A stretch of DNA of 25,924 nt from Actinomycetes bacterium (GCA_021819725.1 JAKAQR010000022.1:16715-42638); one strand, 5' to 3'. Positions 1 through 8,651 are shown, counted from the stretch's first letter. Notes: generated by a model from the letters alone, not told the origin. Program-made: numbers and translations.

Positions 1-301
1 CCCCGGAGTCGCCGCGATACCGACGATGGACGCAGGCGGCATCGGCGCACCTGGCATAAGCGGCGATCCCGGATGCCCAGGATTCGGCATCGTCGCCGCT
101 ACCTGACCATAGAACTTCGCGCTGCCAAAGTTGTAAACCTTACCGGTAGAGGAGACGAGCCAGTAACCATGCCCCCCCGGAGTCGCCGCGATACCGACGA
201 TGGACGCAGGCGGCATCGGCGCACCTGGCATAAGCGGCGATCCCGGATGCCCAGGATTCGGCATCGTCGCCGCTACCTGACCATAGAACTTCGCGCTGCC
301 A
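1..301 (-). repeat. Exact 127-bp duplication inside the hydrolase repeat tail (174-bp period)
   Basis: Bases 1-127 and 175-301 are identical, offset by 174 bp, which is exactly 58 codons. The 47 bp between the copies differ from the equivalent bases after copy two. The next unit (about 330-390) is clearly diverged. The array probably continues left of the window. Exact identity points to recent duplication or gene conversion within the coding repeat. Confidence 0.95.
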
Positions 302-1956
302 CGGGTGAAGACCTGCCCATGGGCATTGACGAGCCAATATCCGTTGCCGGCTGGCGTCGCGGCGATACCGATGATCGGCGCTGTCGAGGTGCCAGGTGCG
401 AGCGAGCCACGGGGAGGAGCTGCGTGGTAGGAGAGCTGGCCGCGAGAGCTGGTGGTAGTATAACCCTGCTGATAGGGCCGCAATGGTACACCAGGTTGGT
501 AGGACACAAAGTCTGGGGCATGGGGTTCGAGGGCTGAGGTGTCTTTCAGCGGATCAGCGAGATCATATTTGGTAACGGAGACGTCTGCAGCTGTGGAAAC
601 CTTAGCAATAATGGCGTTGGCCAACGTGTTGAGGCTCCTAGGTGTGGGGTTCCACGAACCTGCGACGATTCGGGCGTGTACGGTGTCGATCCCCGCGACT
701 AACTCGGCAGGGTTGAACTCGCAGTGTCCTGCGTTGTTGACATAGACTTGGGCAAGGTTGTTGCCATTGCCAGCGGCATCGAGTGCGTCTTTGTAGGCGG
801 TCTCATTCTGGGGTGAGACGAGCCCGTCGCCAATGGTGTGCATGGTGAGAATGGGGATGTCTCCGGTCTCGCCGTTGATATCGATTGCATTCTGCAGGTA
901 GGTGACCGCTGCTGGATCGGCGCTGATCTGGGTTGCATCCTGTAGCGTCGCTAGGTCGCCGGCGAGGCTCACCCCCGCATAGGAGGGGATCGCTGAGTAC
1001 AGGGCCTCGACCTCTTTCGCGTCGATGGACTTCTTCAAGACGGAGGCATACTGCACGCCGGTGGTCCAACTCGGGTTGCCGCCAGCCTTCGCTTCGAGAT
1101 CTTCACGGCCGAGGAAGGAGAAGGGTAGATCCGTCGTCGCCAGCCATTCGATTTGGTCGGTGAGCTGGGTGGCGATGCCTGCGGCTGTGTCTCCCGGTTT
1201 GTGGGTAATCGAACCGTTCCAGAACCAACCTGGGATGTCCCCAAGCGCCGCGACGAGGCTGAGTCGCGCTTGGCCAGCAGGAGTAGTGGCGGCAGTGTTA
1301 AGTGCCTCGAGCGCGGCTAAGAGCTGGGTTTCGGCCGCCGTAGGGGAGGAGAGGTCAACGATCTGAAGGCTCGGGTCGATCAGCTCCTTGAAGGCAAAGA
1401 GAGCAGTCAATTGTTGGTTCCAGATTGGAACCGCACCACCGTCGACACCGCAGGCAATCATCGCTCCGGAGAAGGTACCGATGTTTTGTTGGACGAGGCC
1501 GGCTGTCACGTCGCCACCCATCGAGACGCCCCAGGGAATGACCGACGAGATGGGCGTTGTGCTGTGGCTCGAGACATAGGCTTTGGCGACATTCAAGGTG
1601 GCAATCTGATCGGTCAGGGCCGCCTTGACTGCCCACCCTTGTTGCGAGTAGCTCGAACCAGCGAGGGCATACCCTTGACTGAGAAGGATCCCCTGGCTAA
1701 TGGGGTCTGAGGCGTCGATTGGGGTTGGGTTCTTCGCTCCATCGAAGACATACCCATGCGAGTAGAGCAGGAGGGTTCCGTTGAAGTTCGGTGGAACCTG
1801 GACCTCATAGGGGGCACCATCGACGGTTCCTTCAGCTTGAGCAATCGTTGGCGTAGTGGCGTAACTCGTTGATTCAGTGGCGAAAAGTGTCAGCGAAGTC
1901 GCGACTGCAAAACTGAGTCCGAGCGCAATCGAACCCTTGAATACCCGCCAACTCAT
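1..1956 (-). CDS. Secreted alpha/beta hydrolase with C-terminal GYWLV repeats (5' part, runs off window)
   Basis: Open for 652 codons from ATG at 1956 to the window edge with no stop, so the C-terminus is missing. Residues 1-33 form a signal peptide (short basic start, hydrophobic core, then TSYA before TTP). Residues 40-440 are an alpha/beta hydrolase: LYSHGY oxyanion region near 65-69, nucleophile elbow GVSMGG with Ser145, probable acid Asp377 (HTIGDGLV) and His411 (NAGHCEF). From about 527 onward there are repeats of the type GIAATPxGxGYWLV...FYGQVAAT with a 58-residue period, joined by Pro/Gly-rich linkers. Such repeats are common on extracellular actinobacterial proteins. An esterase, lipase or polymer depolymerase role is inferred; the substrate is unknown. 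It is transcribed divergently from the MBL-fold gene. A G-rich stretch (GGGGGG, 6 nt before the ATG) could be the ribosome site. Confidence 0.85.
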   Translation of the reverse strand, partial: MSWRVFKGSIALGLSFAVATSLTLFATESTSYATTPTIAQAEGTVDGAPYEVQVPPNFNGTLLLYSHGYVFDGAKNPTPIDASDPISQGILLSQGYALAGSSYSQQGWAVKAALTDQIATLNVAKAYVSSHSTTPISSVIPWGVSMGGDVTAGLVQQNIGTFSGAMIACGVDGGAVPIWNQQLTALFAFKELIDPSLQIVDLSSPTAAETQLLAALEALNTAATTPAGQARLSLVAALGDIPGWFWNGSITHKPGDTAAGIATQLTDQIEWLATTDLPFSFLGREDLEAKAGGNPSWTTGVQYASVLKKSIDAKEVEALYSAIPSYAGVSLAGDLATLQDATQISADPAAVTYLQNAIDINGETGDIPILTMHTIGDGLVSPQNETAYKDALDAAGNGNNLAQVYVNNAGHCEFNPAELVAGIDTVHARIVAGSWNPTPRSLNTLANAIIAKVSTAADVSVTKYDLADPLKDTSALEPHAPDFVSYQPGVPLRPYQQGYTTTSSRGQLSYHAAPPRGSLAPGTSTAPIIGIAATPAGNGYWLVNAHGQVFTRGSAKFYGQVAATMPNPGHPGSPLMPGAPMPPASIVGIAATPGGHGYWLVSSTGKVYNFGSAKFYGQVAATMPNPGHPGSPLMPGAPMPPASIVGIAATPG

Positions 1957-2023
1957 TCTGGACCCCCCGTTGATCAGCCTCTTCTCCAGCTACCTTAGCC
2001 CGATATAGCGAGGTTTGCCAAGC

Positions 2024-2035
2024 AAGCCATGGCTT
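2024..2035. other. 12-bp perfect palindrome in the divergent intergenic region 1957-2226
   Basis: AAGCCATGGCTT lies 68 bp upstream of the hydrolase start, between the divergent hydrolase and MBL-fold genes. It could be an operator, but a palindrome of this size can occur by chance. I see no other convincing signal in 1957-2226 apart from the Shine-Dalgarno site of the MBL-fold gene. Confidence 0.3.
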
Positions 2036-2226
2036 TAACCGAACAGTTTGGTGACTCGAACACTGGGTGGTCAAAACGCTACTCTTGGGCCCTGTTCTCG
2101 GCGACGTGAGTGGTGAAGAGATCTCAAAATCGGAGGATGGCAGATCGCCGTTCCCAGCTGATTACGATCACCCTCTAGGGGTTTTGCTACGGAATTCGAA
2201 GCTTTGACGGGTGATGGGAGGGAATT

Positions 2227-2817
2227 TTGCAACGTTTCGGGGTCTTTGGCGAAAAGTGCCTTTGTTTGATTGTCCACGTAGGTTCGCTTGAGCCGAAGGT
2301 AACAGGCACGGTACTGCTGTTGCTCGAAGAGGATCAGGTTATCGTGGTCGATCCCGGCATGGTCTCGGCACGGGAGGTCATTCTTGGTCCCATGGCAAGC
2401 ATCGGTATCGGCCCCGAGAAGGTGACCGAGGTAGTGTTGAGTCACCATCACCTCGACCACACCTTCCATGTTGCCCTCTTTGAGCGAGCCAATGTCCATG
2501 ATTATCATGCGATCTACCGGGGTGATGATTGGACAAGTCGCCCGGCGGAGGGCTACCAGATCTCACCGAATGTGCGCCTTCTCGAGACGCCTGGTCATAC
2601 CAGAGAGGATGTCAGTGTAGCTATCGCAACCAGCGATGGGCTGTGTGTCTACACCCATCTGTGGTGGACGGAGGAGGGGCCGTTCGAGGATCCCTATGCA
2701 CCAAGTCCTGCCCAGTTGGCTGGCTCTCGCCGCCGCATCCTTGATCTTCACCCCGACTGGATTATCCCCGGCCATGGACGACCATTCCGGCCCGATGTCA
2801 GGGAGCCAGCGGTCTGA
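2227..2817 (+). CDS. MBL-fold metallohydrolase (MBLAC1-like)
   Basis: A 196-residue metallo-beta-lactamase-fold hydrolase. The metal motif HHHLDH (HxHxDH) lies near residues 73-78, followed by the second-site TPGHT near 119-123 and a late IIPGHG near 180-185, in the usual order for a dinuclear zinc enzyme. The short single-domain layout recalls MBLAC1-like proteins; the substrate is unknown. The TTG start at 2227 is chosen because GGGAGGG ends about 4 bases before it. No signal peptide, so cytoplasmic. It lies 84 bp before the M20 peptidase gene on the same strand and could be co-transcribed. A glyoxalase-II or lactonase function is possible but not supported. Confidence 0.85.
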   Translation: MQRFGVFGEKCLCLIVHVGSLEPKVTGTVLLLLEEDQVIVVDPGMVSAREVILGPMASIGIGPEKVTEVVLSHHHLDHTFHVALFERANVHDYHAIYRGDDWTSRPAEGYQISPNVRLLETPGHTREDVSVAIATSDGLCVYTHLWWTEEGPFEDPYAPSPAQLAGSRRRILDLHPDWIIPGHGRPFRPDVREPAV

Positions 2818-2901
2818 ACCGGTTGGTTCCATGATCATCTGCGTACCGAGCCATTTTGGAACCGGACCGCTAGAGCATGGAGCCACTAGAGTACTGGGAC
2901 T

Positions 2902-4311
2902 ATGGAATCCTTGCGCGCTCATCTTGAATCCATCATACGACGAGACGTTGTCTCCCTCCTCGTTGAGTACGGCTCGATACCCTGTCTGTCGCCAGCATTT
3001 GATCGGAACTGGGTCGAGAGTGGACACATCGAACGTGCCCTTGGCCTCTATCAGCGTTGGATTGAGGCGCGTGACGTGCCTGGCCTTACTAGCTCCATTC
3101 AACGTATTGCCGGTCGAACCCCATTACTCATCGTCGATATCCCGGGGAGTGAGCCCTCGTCACATCAGGAAACCGTACTGCTCTATGGCCATCTAGACAA
3201 ACAGCCAGCGACTGATCCATGGTCTGAGGGGTTGAGCCCCTTCGAAAGTGTCCTGCATGGAGAGCACCTCTTCGGCCGAGGCATGGTTGATGATGGGTAT
3301 GCGGCGCCCCTCGTCATCGCCGTCGTGGAGGAGCTAGCACGCCAACAGATCAGTTACCCCCATTGTGTGTTGATCGTGGAGGCCTGCGAGGAGAGTGGGA
3401 GCCCTGATCTCGATGCACATCTCGAAGAACTGCTACCCACCATCGGTCAGGTGCGCCTGGTCGTCTGTCTTGACTCAGGTGGCCTGGACTTCCAGCGACT
3501 TTGGGTCACCTCGTCGCTAAGAGGTAACCTCGTGATCTCGATCAACGTCTCGGTATTAGAGAATGGCGTCCATTCGGGCGAAGCCGGTGGTGTAGTGCCT
3601 TCATCTTTTCGCATCCTGCGCAGTTTGCTCTCTCGGATCGAGGACCAAGAGACTGGTACGATCTTGCCGGAGTTCCTCCATGCCGAGATCCCCTCGTTCC
3701 ATCAAGAGCAAGCCAAGCGACTCTCCCAAGACTTGGGTGATCCACTGGCCAGCCTCTTTCCGTTGCTTGGGGCGACGCAATTGATGGGCGCTGATGGCGC
3801 TGAGAGGATCTTGAATCAGACCTGGCGTCCATCACTCTCGTTTATCGGCATCGACGGCGTTCCTGCGGTACCCGATGGTGGGAATGTGTTACGCCCCTTT
3901 ACTACCGGCAAGATCTCGCTGCGGCTTCCACCGACGGTCAACGCCAAACTTGCCCAGGAGCAGCTTGTTGCCTTGCTTACTGCGGAGGTGCCCTATGGCG
4001 CCCACGTCGAGATCGAGACCGAGTCTCCGGCGCAGGGTTGGGTGGCCAAGGAGCCTAGTCCTTGGCTCGCAGCAGCGCTCGAAGAGGGTTCAACAGAGGG
4101 GTTTGGGAGGCCGGCCGCCTTCTGTGGAGAGGGCGGCTCGATCCCCTTCATGGCGACTCTGGGTGAGCGCTTCCCAAACGCTGACTTTGTCGCAACGGGT
4201 GCGCTTGGCCCGGGCAGCAATGCACACGGTCCAGATGAGTCCCTCTATTTGCCAGCCGCTATCGGTGTTGCCACCACCTTAGCGACCGTTCTGGGCGCGG
4301 TCCCGCGATGA
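2902..4311 (+). CDS. M20 family metallopeptidase (carnosinase/ArgE/DapE-like)
   Basis: 469 residues, normal for M20 di-zinc peptidases. Metal and catalytic positions are visible: H97 and D99 in YGHLD, bridging Asp around 130 in GRGMVDD, catalytic and metal Glu163-Glu164 in EACEESGS, Asp191 in CLDSGG, a dimerisation-domain HSGEAGG near 223, and the final metal His in GSNAHGPDE near 435. The position after VDDG is Tyr-Ala where many relatives have Lys-Gly. The length and the EESGS motif best fit the carnosinase-like dipeptidase group, with a small dipeptide or acylated amino acid as the likely substrate (inference). The ATG start has only a weak ribosome site (TGGGA). Same strand as the MBL-fold gene upstream and the P450 downstream. 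Confidence 0.9.
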   Translation: MESLRAHLESIIRRDVVSLLVEYGSIPCLSPAFDRNWVESGHIERALGLYQRWIEARDVPGLTSSIQRIAGRTPLLIVDIPGSEPSSHQETVLLYGHLDKQPATDPWSEGLSPFESVLHGEHLFGRGMVDDGYAAPLVIAVVEELARQQISYPHCVLIVEACEESGSPDLDAHLEELLPTIGQVRLVVCLDSGGLDFQRLWVTSSLRGNLVISINVSVLENGVHSGEAGGVVPSSFRILRSLLSRIEDQETGTILPEFLHAEIPSFHQEQAKRLSQDLGDPLASLFPLLGATQLMGADGAERILNQTWRPSLSFIGIDGVPAVPDGGNVLRPFTTGKISLRLPPTVNAKLAQEQLVALLTAEVPYGAHVEIETESPAQGWVAKEPSPWLAAALEEGSTEGFGRPAAFCGEGGSIPFMATLGERFPNADFVATGALGPGSNAHGPDESLYLPAAIGVATTLATVLGAVPR

Positions 4312-4445
4312 CCACCTGGGTCGCTCGGGGCGGTTCGAGCCGCTACCTGGCGCGAAGCCAGGCTCTGGGTCGGCTCTTTGGATAGCTGATAGAGGCGGCT
4401 GGTAGTCTCTGGGAGGAACGCTAGTGCGAAGAAGAGGTGACAGAG

Positions 4446-5723
4446 ATGCCTATCCGCGGTTGGTTCGAGCCAGTTGAACAACTACCTCTGGAGGAGATAG
4501 ATCTTTCAGATTTCGACTTTTGGCAGCGAGAGTATCGGGTACGAGAGGGAGCCTTTCGAACGTTGCGCCAAGAGCGACCAGTCGCCGAATTCTCAATTCC
4601 GGAGTGGTTGCGTACCGAGGAGAGTGAGCAGGGTACCTACCATGCCATCATGCGCTACGAGGATGTCTTTGCCGCGTCGCGCGATCCAGAGACCTTCATC
4701 TCTGGAAGAGGGGCGGTCTCGATCATCGATTTGCCCGAGGAGTTTTTGGAGTTCTTCGGATCGCTGATCAACACCGATGATCCTCGCCATGCGCACTTGC
4801 GCCGGGTGGTGCTGCGTGCCTTTACTCCGCGCCGGATTGAGCGTTTGGATGCAGAGATTGCACTGGTGTCCCATCGCCTTGTCGCGCGCGCGAGAGAGCA
4901 GGAACGTTTCGACTTCGTGAGTGCTGTAGCCGCTCCGTTGCCGCTGCGTATCATTGGAGAGATTATGGGCATCCCAGAGGAGGCAGATCAGTTTGTACTC
5001 GAACGATCTCAGCGCATCCTCGGGGCGCTGGATCCAGAGTTTGTTCCACCGGACTTTACTCCTGATGAGTCGATTCTCACCGCTGCCCTTGAGTTGACGG
5101 AGTTTATGGGAGAGCTCGCCCGCTCGGAACATCACGGCGATAGCGTGATCGGTGCTCTGTTATCGGCCGATGTCGACGGAGTTGCTCTCTCCCCAAGCGA
5201 GCTAGCCTCATTTTTTATCCTGTTGCTGGTCGCAGGTAATGAGACCACTCGGAACGCACTGAGTATGGGTATGGTCGCGTTATCAGAGTTCCAAGACGTA
5301 CGAGAGGAACTCATCGCGCGTCCGAGCGTCGATCAGCTTGGGCGAGCGGCTGACGAGGTGGTCCGACTCGCCTCTCCAGTCATTTGGATGCGTCGAACGC
5401 TCGCACGGCCAACGGTACTCTCTGGGGTCCCGCTTGAGGTGGGTGACCGGGTGCTCCTCATGTACCCATCAGCCAATCGAGACGAGGAGGTCTTTGTCGA
5501 GCCCTACCGTTTTCTTCTCAACCGTGACGGCACGCGACATCTTGGTTTTGGAGGGTATGGTCCCCACCATTGCCTCGGTGCTCATCTCGCGCGCGCTGAG
5601 ATCGTGGCGGTTCTGCGAGAGATGGTAACGCTAATGCCCAATCACCAGGTGGCAGGCGAGCCCGAGATGTTGGTGTCGAACTTTATTGCAGGCATCAAGC
5701 GGCTTCCAATCGATGCAGGCTAG
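4446..5723 (+). CDS. Cytochrome P450, CYP124/125/142-like
   Basis: 425 residues, the size of a soluble bacterial class I P450. Visible motifs: I-helix AGNETTRNA (about 263-271, oxygen activation), ExxR pair at about 304-307 (EVVR), and heme-ligand region FGGYGPHHCLG with Cys376. The combination AGNETTRNA plus a FGGxGxHxCxG heme loop is typical of the actinobacterial CYP124/125/142 group, which oxidises methyl-branched lipids and sterol side chains; the substrate here is not known. ATG at 4446 is preferred because AGAGGTGA lies about 5 bases upstream; an in-frame GTG at 4437 would add three residues but overlaps that site. No ferredoxin or reductase gene is adjacent. The stop is 5 bp from the convergent rarA stop. 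Confidence 0.93.
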   Translation: MPIRGWFEPVEQLPLEEIDLSDFDFWQREYRVREGAFRTLRQERPVAEFSIPEWLRTEESEQGTYHAIMRYEDVFAASRDPETFISGRGAVSIIDLPEEFLEFFGSLINTDDPRHAHLRRVVLRAFTPRRIERLDAEIALVSHRLVARAREQERFDFVSAVAAPLPLRIIGEIMGIPEEADQFVLERSQRILGALDPEFVPPDFTPDESILTAALELTEFMGELARSEHHGDSVIGALLSADVDGVALSPSELASFFILLLVAGNETTRNALSMGMVALSEFQDVREELIARPSVDQLGRAADEVVRLASPVIWMRRTLARPTVLSGVPLEVGDRVLLMYPSANRDEEVFVEPYRFLLNRDGTRHLGFGGYGPHHCLGAHLARAEIVAVLREMVTLMPNHQVAGEPEMLVSNFIAGIKRLPIDAG

Positions 5724-5728
5724 CGTCA

Positions 5729-6862
5729 CTACCCGCCATCGATGGGTGGGCGATAACGTGCCTCGATGTGGGCGATGGTGCCACGAAGGTGTTCGGGAAC
5801 GGTCGCGCGCTGCGTAGTAGCCACATTGCGCATCGCGGCATCAATGGCGTCGATGGCGCGTCTTGACTTGGGAGCTTCAGTGAGGCGCAAAACGACGGCT
5901 GCCAAGATGATTCTGGCTTCAGGCATGCCGATCTTTTCGGCACTCGTCAGGGCGGCGTTCGCATAGAGCAGGGTTGCCAGGTTGTCTGGCCCCACATCCT
6001 CCGCGGCGAAGATCACTAGCCGCCGGGCAATAAACCGGGGGTCTTCGCCAGCTACGAGTAGACGGGCGAGCCAGTCGATCGCGTGGGTCGCGTCGGAGGC
6101 ACGCATCGACTTGATGAGTGCGGAGGTCATCTCATAGTGGGATGATTGGTCGATCCCAACGGACTCAGGCGGTGAAGGCAGCGATGTGATGTGATGCGAT
6201 TGACCGCGATTGTTCGCGACTTCGATGGCTCGCTGTAGCATGCCAAGCGCTGATCGAGCGTCACCATTGGCATGGGAGATGATCGCAGCTGTCACCTCGT
6301 CGTCGATGGATGCCTCCTCCATTGCTGCCGCGTCAAGGATCAGTGCCCGTAACACCTCGTCGGCGAGCGGGGCGAGTCGAACCACCTCGATTCGCGAGAG
6401 CAGTGCGGGGCTGAGTGCCACATACGGGTTCTCGGTGGTTGCGCCGATGAGGGAGAAGTAACCCTCCTCAACCGGTTTCAGGAGGGCATCCTGTTGGGTG
6501 CGTGATAACCGGTGAATCTCGTCGATGAAACAGACGGGCTCGATCTCACCGACATTACGACGGCGCTGGCCGTCAAGGGCAAGCTCCTTGATGTCCTTGA
6601 CCCCGAGGGTCGTCGCCGATAGCGGGATAAAAGTTGCTCGTCGTTCGGCAGCAATGAGCGATCCGATCGTGGTCTTACCCACACCTGGCGGACCGGCGAG
6701 GACGAGAGCAAAGGGAGTTTGTGCCTTCACGATACGCGTCAACACCCCGTCGGCGCCGTGGAGCGCAGTGTGACCTCGCACCTGATCGAGTGAGGTCGGT
6801 CGCATGCGTACCGCAAGCGGTAGGCGGTGTGGATCGAGCTCTTGGTGGAAAAGCTCGTCCAC
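5729..6862 (-). CDS. rarA: Replication-associated recombination protein A (RarA/MgsA), short C-terminus
   Basis: A clamp-loader-like AAA+ ATPase acting at stalled replication forks. Walker A GPPGVGKT (about 57-64), Walker B FIDEIH (112-117), sensor-1 GATTEN (140-145) and the SPALLSR arginine finger (near 157) are all present. The C-terminal half has the MgsA/RarA helical domain (DARSALGMLQ, GEDPRFIARRL, ANAALTSAEKIGMPEA). I choose GTG at 6862, two bases after the aspS stop, which suggests translational coupling; the longer open frame upstream lies entirely inside aspS. At 377 residues it is shorter than the roughly 430-450 usual for the family: it ends just after EARYRPPIDGG and lacks the usual C-terminal HDYP...QQYLP segment. 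Function is probably retained, since the ATPase core is complete. Confidence 0.9.
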   Translation of the reverse strand: MDELFHQELDPHRLPLAVRMRPTSLDQVRGHTALHGADGVLTRIVKAQTPFALVLAGPPGVGKTTIGSLIAAERRATFIPLSATTLGVKDIKELALDGQRRRNVGEIEPVCFIDEIHRLSRTQQDALLKPVEEGYFSLIGATTENPYVALSPALLSRIEVVRLAPLADEVLRALILDAAAMEEASIDDEVTAAIISHANGDARSALGMLQRAIEVANNRGQSHHITSLPSPPESVGIDQSSHYEMTSALIKSMRASDATHAIDWLARLLVAGEDPRFIARRLVIFAAEDVGPDNLATLLYANAALTSAEKIGMPEARIILAAVVLRLTEAPKSRRAIDAIDAAMRNVATTQRATVPEHLRGTIAHIEARYRPPIDGG

Positions 6863-6864
6863 GC

Positions 6865-8634
6865 CTAATCCTTGGCGCGGGCCGTCGGCTGAAGACCGAG
6901 TTGGGCGAGTGCGTCGGTAGCGATCCTCTTCGGTGCACCCGTCATAAGATCCGAACCGCTCTGCGTCTTTGGGAAGGCGATTAATTCTCGAATGTTCTCC
7001 TCGCCGGCGAGGAGGGCGCTGAGGCGGTCGATGCCAAAGGCGAAGCCTCCATGTGGAGGAGCGCCATACTTGAAGGCATCGAGCAGGAAGCCAAAGCGTG
7101 ACTGAGCGGTCTCTTCGTCGATGCCGAGGACCTCGAAGATTTTGGATTGGATGGAGGACGTGTGGATTCGGATAGATCCCGATCCAAGCTCCCACCCGTT
7201 CAAAACCAGGTCATACGATTGTGACCGTACCGATAGCGGATCAGTATCCAGACGGGCAAAGTCGTCCTCGTTGGGCATCGTGAAGGGATGATGGGCAGAG
7301 ATCGGTGTGCCAAACTCATCAAGACCTTCGAAGAGAGGGAAGTCAATGACCCAGAAAAAGTCGAGTATCTCCTGGTCCGCCAGTGGTTTGCCGAGGCCAA
7401 GACGAATTTGCCCAAGGATCGTGACGGCTTTCTCCCAGTCATCTGCCACCATCAAGATGACATCGTTTGCCTTCGCTGCGAGGGCAGCTATCAGTTGTTG
7501 TTGTTCTGTGTCACTGAGGAACTTCGAGACAGGAGAGTTGAGTGAGAGTCTGCCATCTGTCTCCTCAACCCGCAACCAGAGGAGCCCTTTGGCGCCGAGT
7601 CCCTTCGCCCGGTCGACGAGTTCATCAAGGCGTGCACGACTTAACGGACTTGGTGCGACCATAGCCTGGACGCTCGGTGCGGTGAGTGCCCTCACATTTG
7701 TATCGGAAAAGATGGCGGTTACATCATGCAGTTGGGCCCCAAAACGACGGTCTGGCTTGTCGGAGCCGTAGCGGTTCATGGCGTCACGCCAGGTGATAGT
7801 GTCGATCTCGATGGTGGTCTCGGGCCGAACTGCTTGCACGACTGCGCGAATGGCGTGCGAGACAAAGTCGAGGATATCGCTTTGGGTGACGAATGAGGCT
7901 TCAAGATCTAATTGCGTGAACTCGAACTGGCGATCAGCCCGAAGGTCCTCATCGCGTAGACAGCGCGCGATCTGGTAGTAACGGTCAAAGCCAGCGACCA
8001 TAAGAAGTTGTTTGGCGATCTGTGGCGATTGCGGCAGTACATAGAAGTTCTGTGGTTGCGTGCGCGACGGCACCAAGAACTCTCGAGCACCCTCAGGAGT
8101 GGGGGTCCAAAGTAACGGTGTCTCGATCTCGGCAAAGCCCTGCTCTTCCATCGAACGACGGATTGCGGCATTAACGACTGACCGTAAACGGAGGTTGCGT
8201 TGCATCCGCGTCCTTCGAAGATCGATATAACGGTACCGCAAGCGTGTTGCCTCGTCAAGTTCCACTCGTTCGTCGAGCGAGAAGGGGATGGGCTCCGCCT
8301 CAGCGAGAACTCGGACGCTAGGATCACGAAGCTCTATTCGTCCGGTACTGAGCTGAGCGTTATCTGTGCCCTCCGGTCGCTCTGCAACGGTTCCAGTGAT
8401 CTGCACAACCCATTCAGGGTGCAGGTTCTCACTCCGTGGTACCACACACTGCACGATGCCGGTGAAGTCCCGTACGTCTACGAAGACAAGGTGCTCGCCG
8501 TGTTCGCGGATTCGATTCACCCAACCGCAGACCTGCACAACCTCTCCGATGCGGGTCTCGTTGAGTGAGCTCGCGTAGGCCGTTCGGAGGCCGGCTGGTT
8601 CCGGCGCGGCAGCGTAGTTGTCCAAAGGTTGCAT
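6865..8634 (-). CDS. aspS: Aspartyl-tRNA synthetase, bacterial type, probably non-discriminating
   Basis: 589 residues, the normal bacterial AspRS length. It has an N-terminal OB fold (GWVNRIREHGEHLVFVDVRD), class II motif 1 (RYRYIDLRRTRMQ), motif 2 (RDEDLRADRQFEFTQLDLE), a central GAD insertion (YGSDKPDRRFGAQLHDV...) and motif 3 (PPHGGFAFGIDRL). His45 occupies the anticodon-binding position that is Leu30 in the discriminating E. coli enzyme; His there is typical of non-discriminating AspRS, which also charges tRNA-Asn and needs GatCAB. That functional inference is untested. ATG at 8634 has GGAGG about 11 bases upstream. It is the first gene of a likely aspS-rarA operon. Confidence 0.97.
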   Translation of the reverse strand: MQPLDNYAAAPEPAGLRTAYASSLNETRIGEVVQVCGWVNRIREHGEHLVFVDVRDFTGIVQCVVPRSENLHPEWVVQITGTVAERPEGTDNAQLSTGRIELRDPSVRVLAEAEPIPFSLDERVELDEATRLRYRYIDLRRTRMQRNLRLRSVVNAAIRRSMEEQGFAEIETPLLWTPTPEGAREFLVPSRTQPQNFYVLPQSPQIAKQLLMVAGFDRYYQIARCLRDEDLRADRQFEFTQLDLEASFVTQSDILDFVSHAIRAVVQAVRPETTIEIDTITWRDAMNRYGSDKPDRRFGAQLHDVTAIFSDTNVRALTAPSVQAMVAPSPLSRARLDELVDRAKGLGAKGLLWLRVEETDGRLSLNSPVSKFLSDTEQQQLIAALAAKANDVILMVADDWEKAVTILGQIRLGLGKPLADQEILDFFWVIDFPLFEGLDEFGTPISAHHPFTMPNEDDFARLDTDPLSVRSQSYDLVLNGWELGSGSIRIHTSSIQSKIFEVLGIDEETAQSRFGFLLDAFKYGAPPHGGFAFGIDRLSALLAGEENIRELIAFPKTQSGSDLMTGAPKRIATDALAQLGLQPTARAKD

Positions 8635-8651
8635 AGAACGAGTTCCCTCCA

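Noticed and set aside
73..1710. Several plus-strand open frames across the first 1.7 kb
   Set aside because: They are antisense to a continuous 652-codon minus-strand frame with a signal peptide and a hydrolase triad.
4312..4380. Two short stems (GCGG...CCGC and CTGGC-GCGAA-GCCAG) after the M20 gene as a terminator
   Set aside because: The stems are only 4-5 bp and no U-run follows, so I could not support a terminator call.
6863..7195. Upstream extension of rarA by about 110 residues
   Set aside because: It lies wholly inside aspS in another frame and shows no AAA+ similarity. The GTG two bases after the aspS stop gives a natural start.
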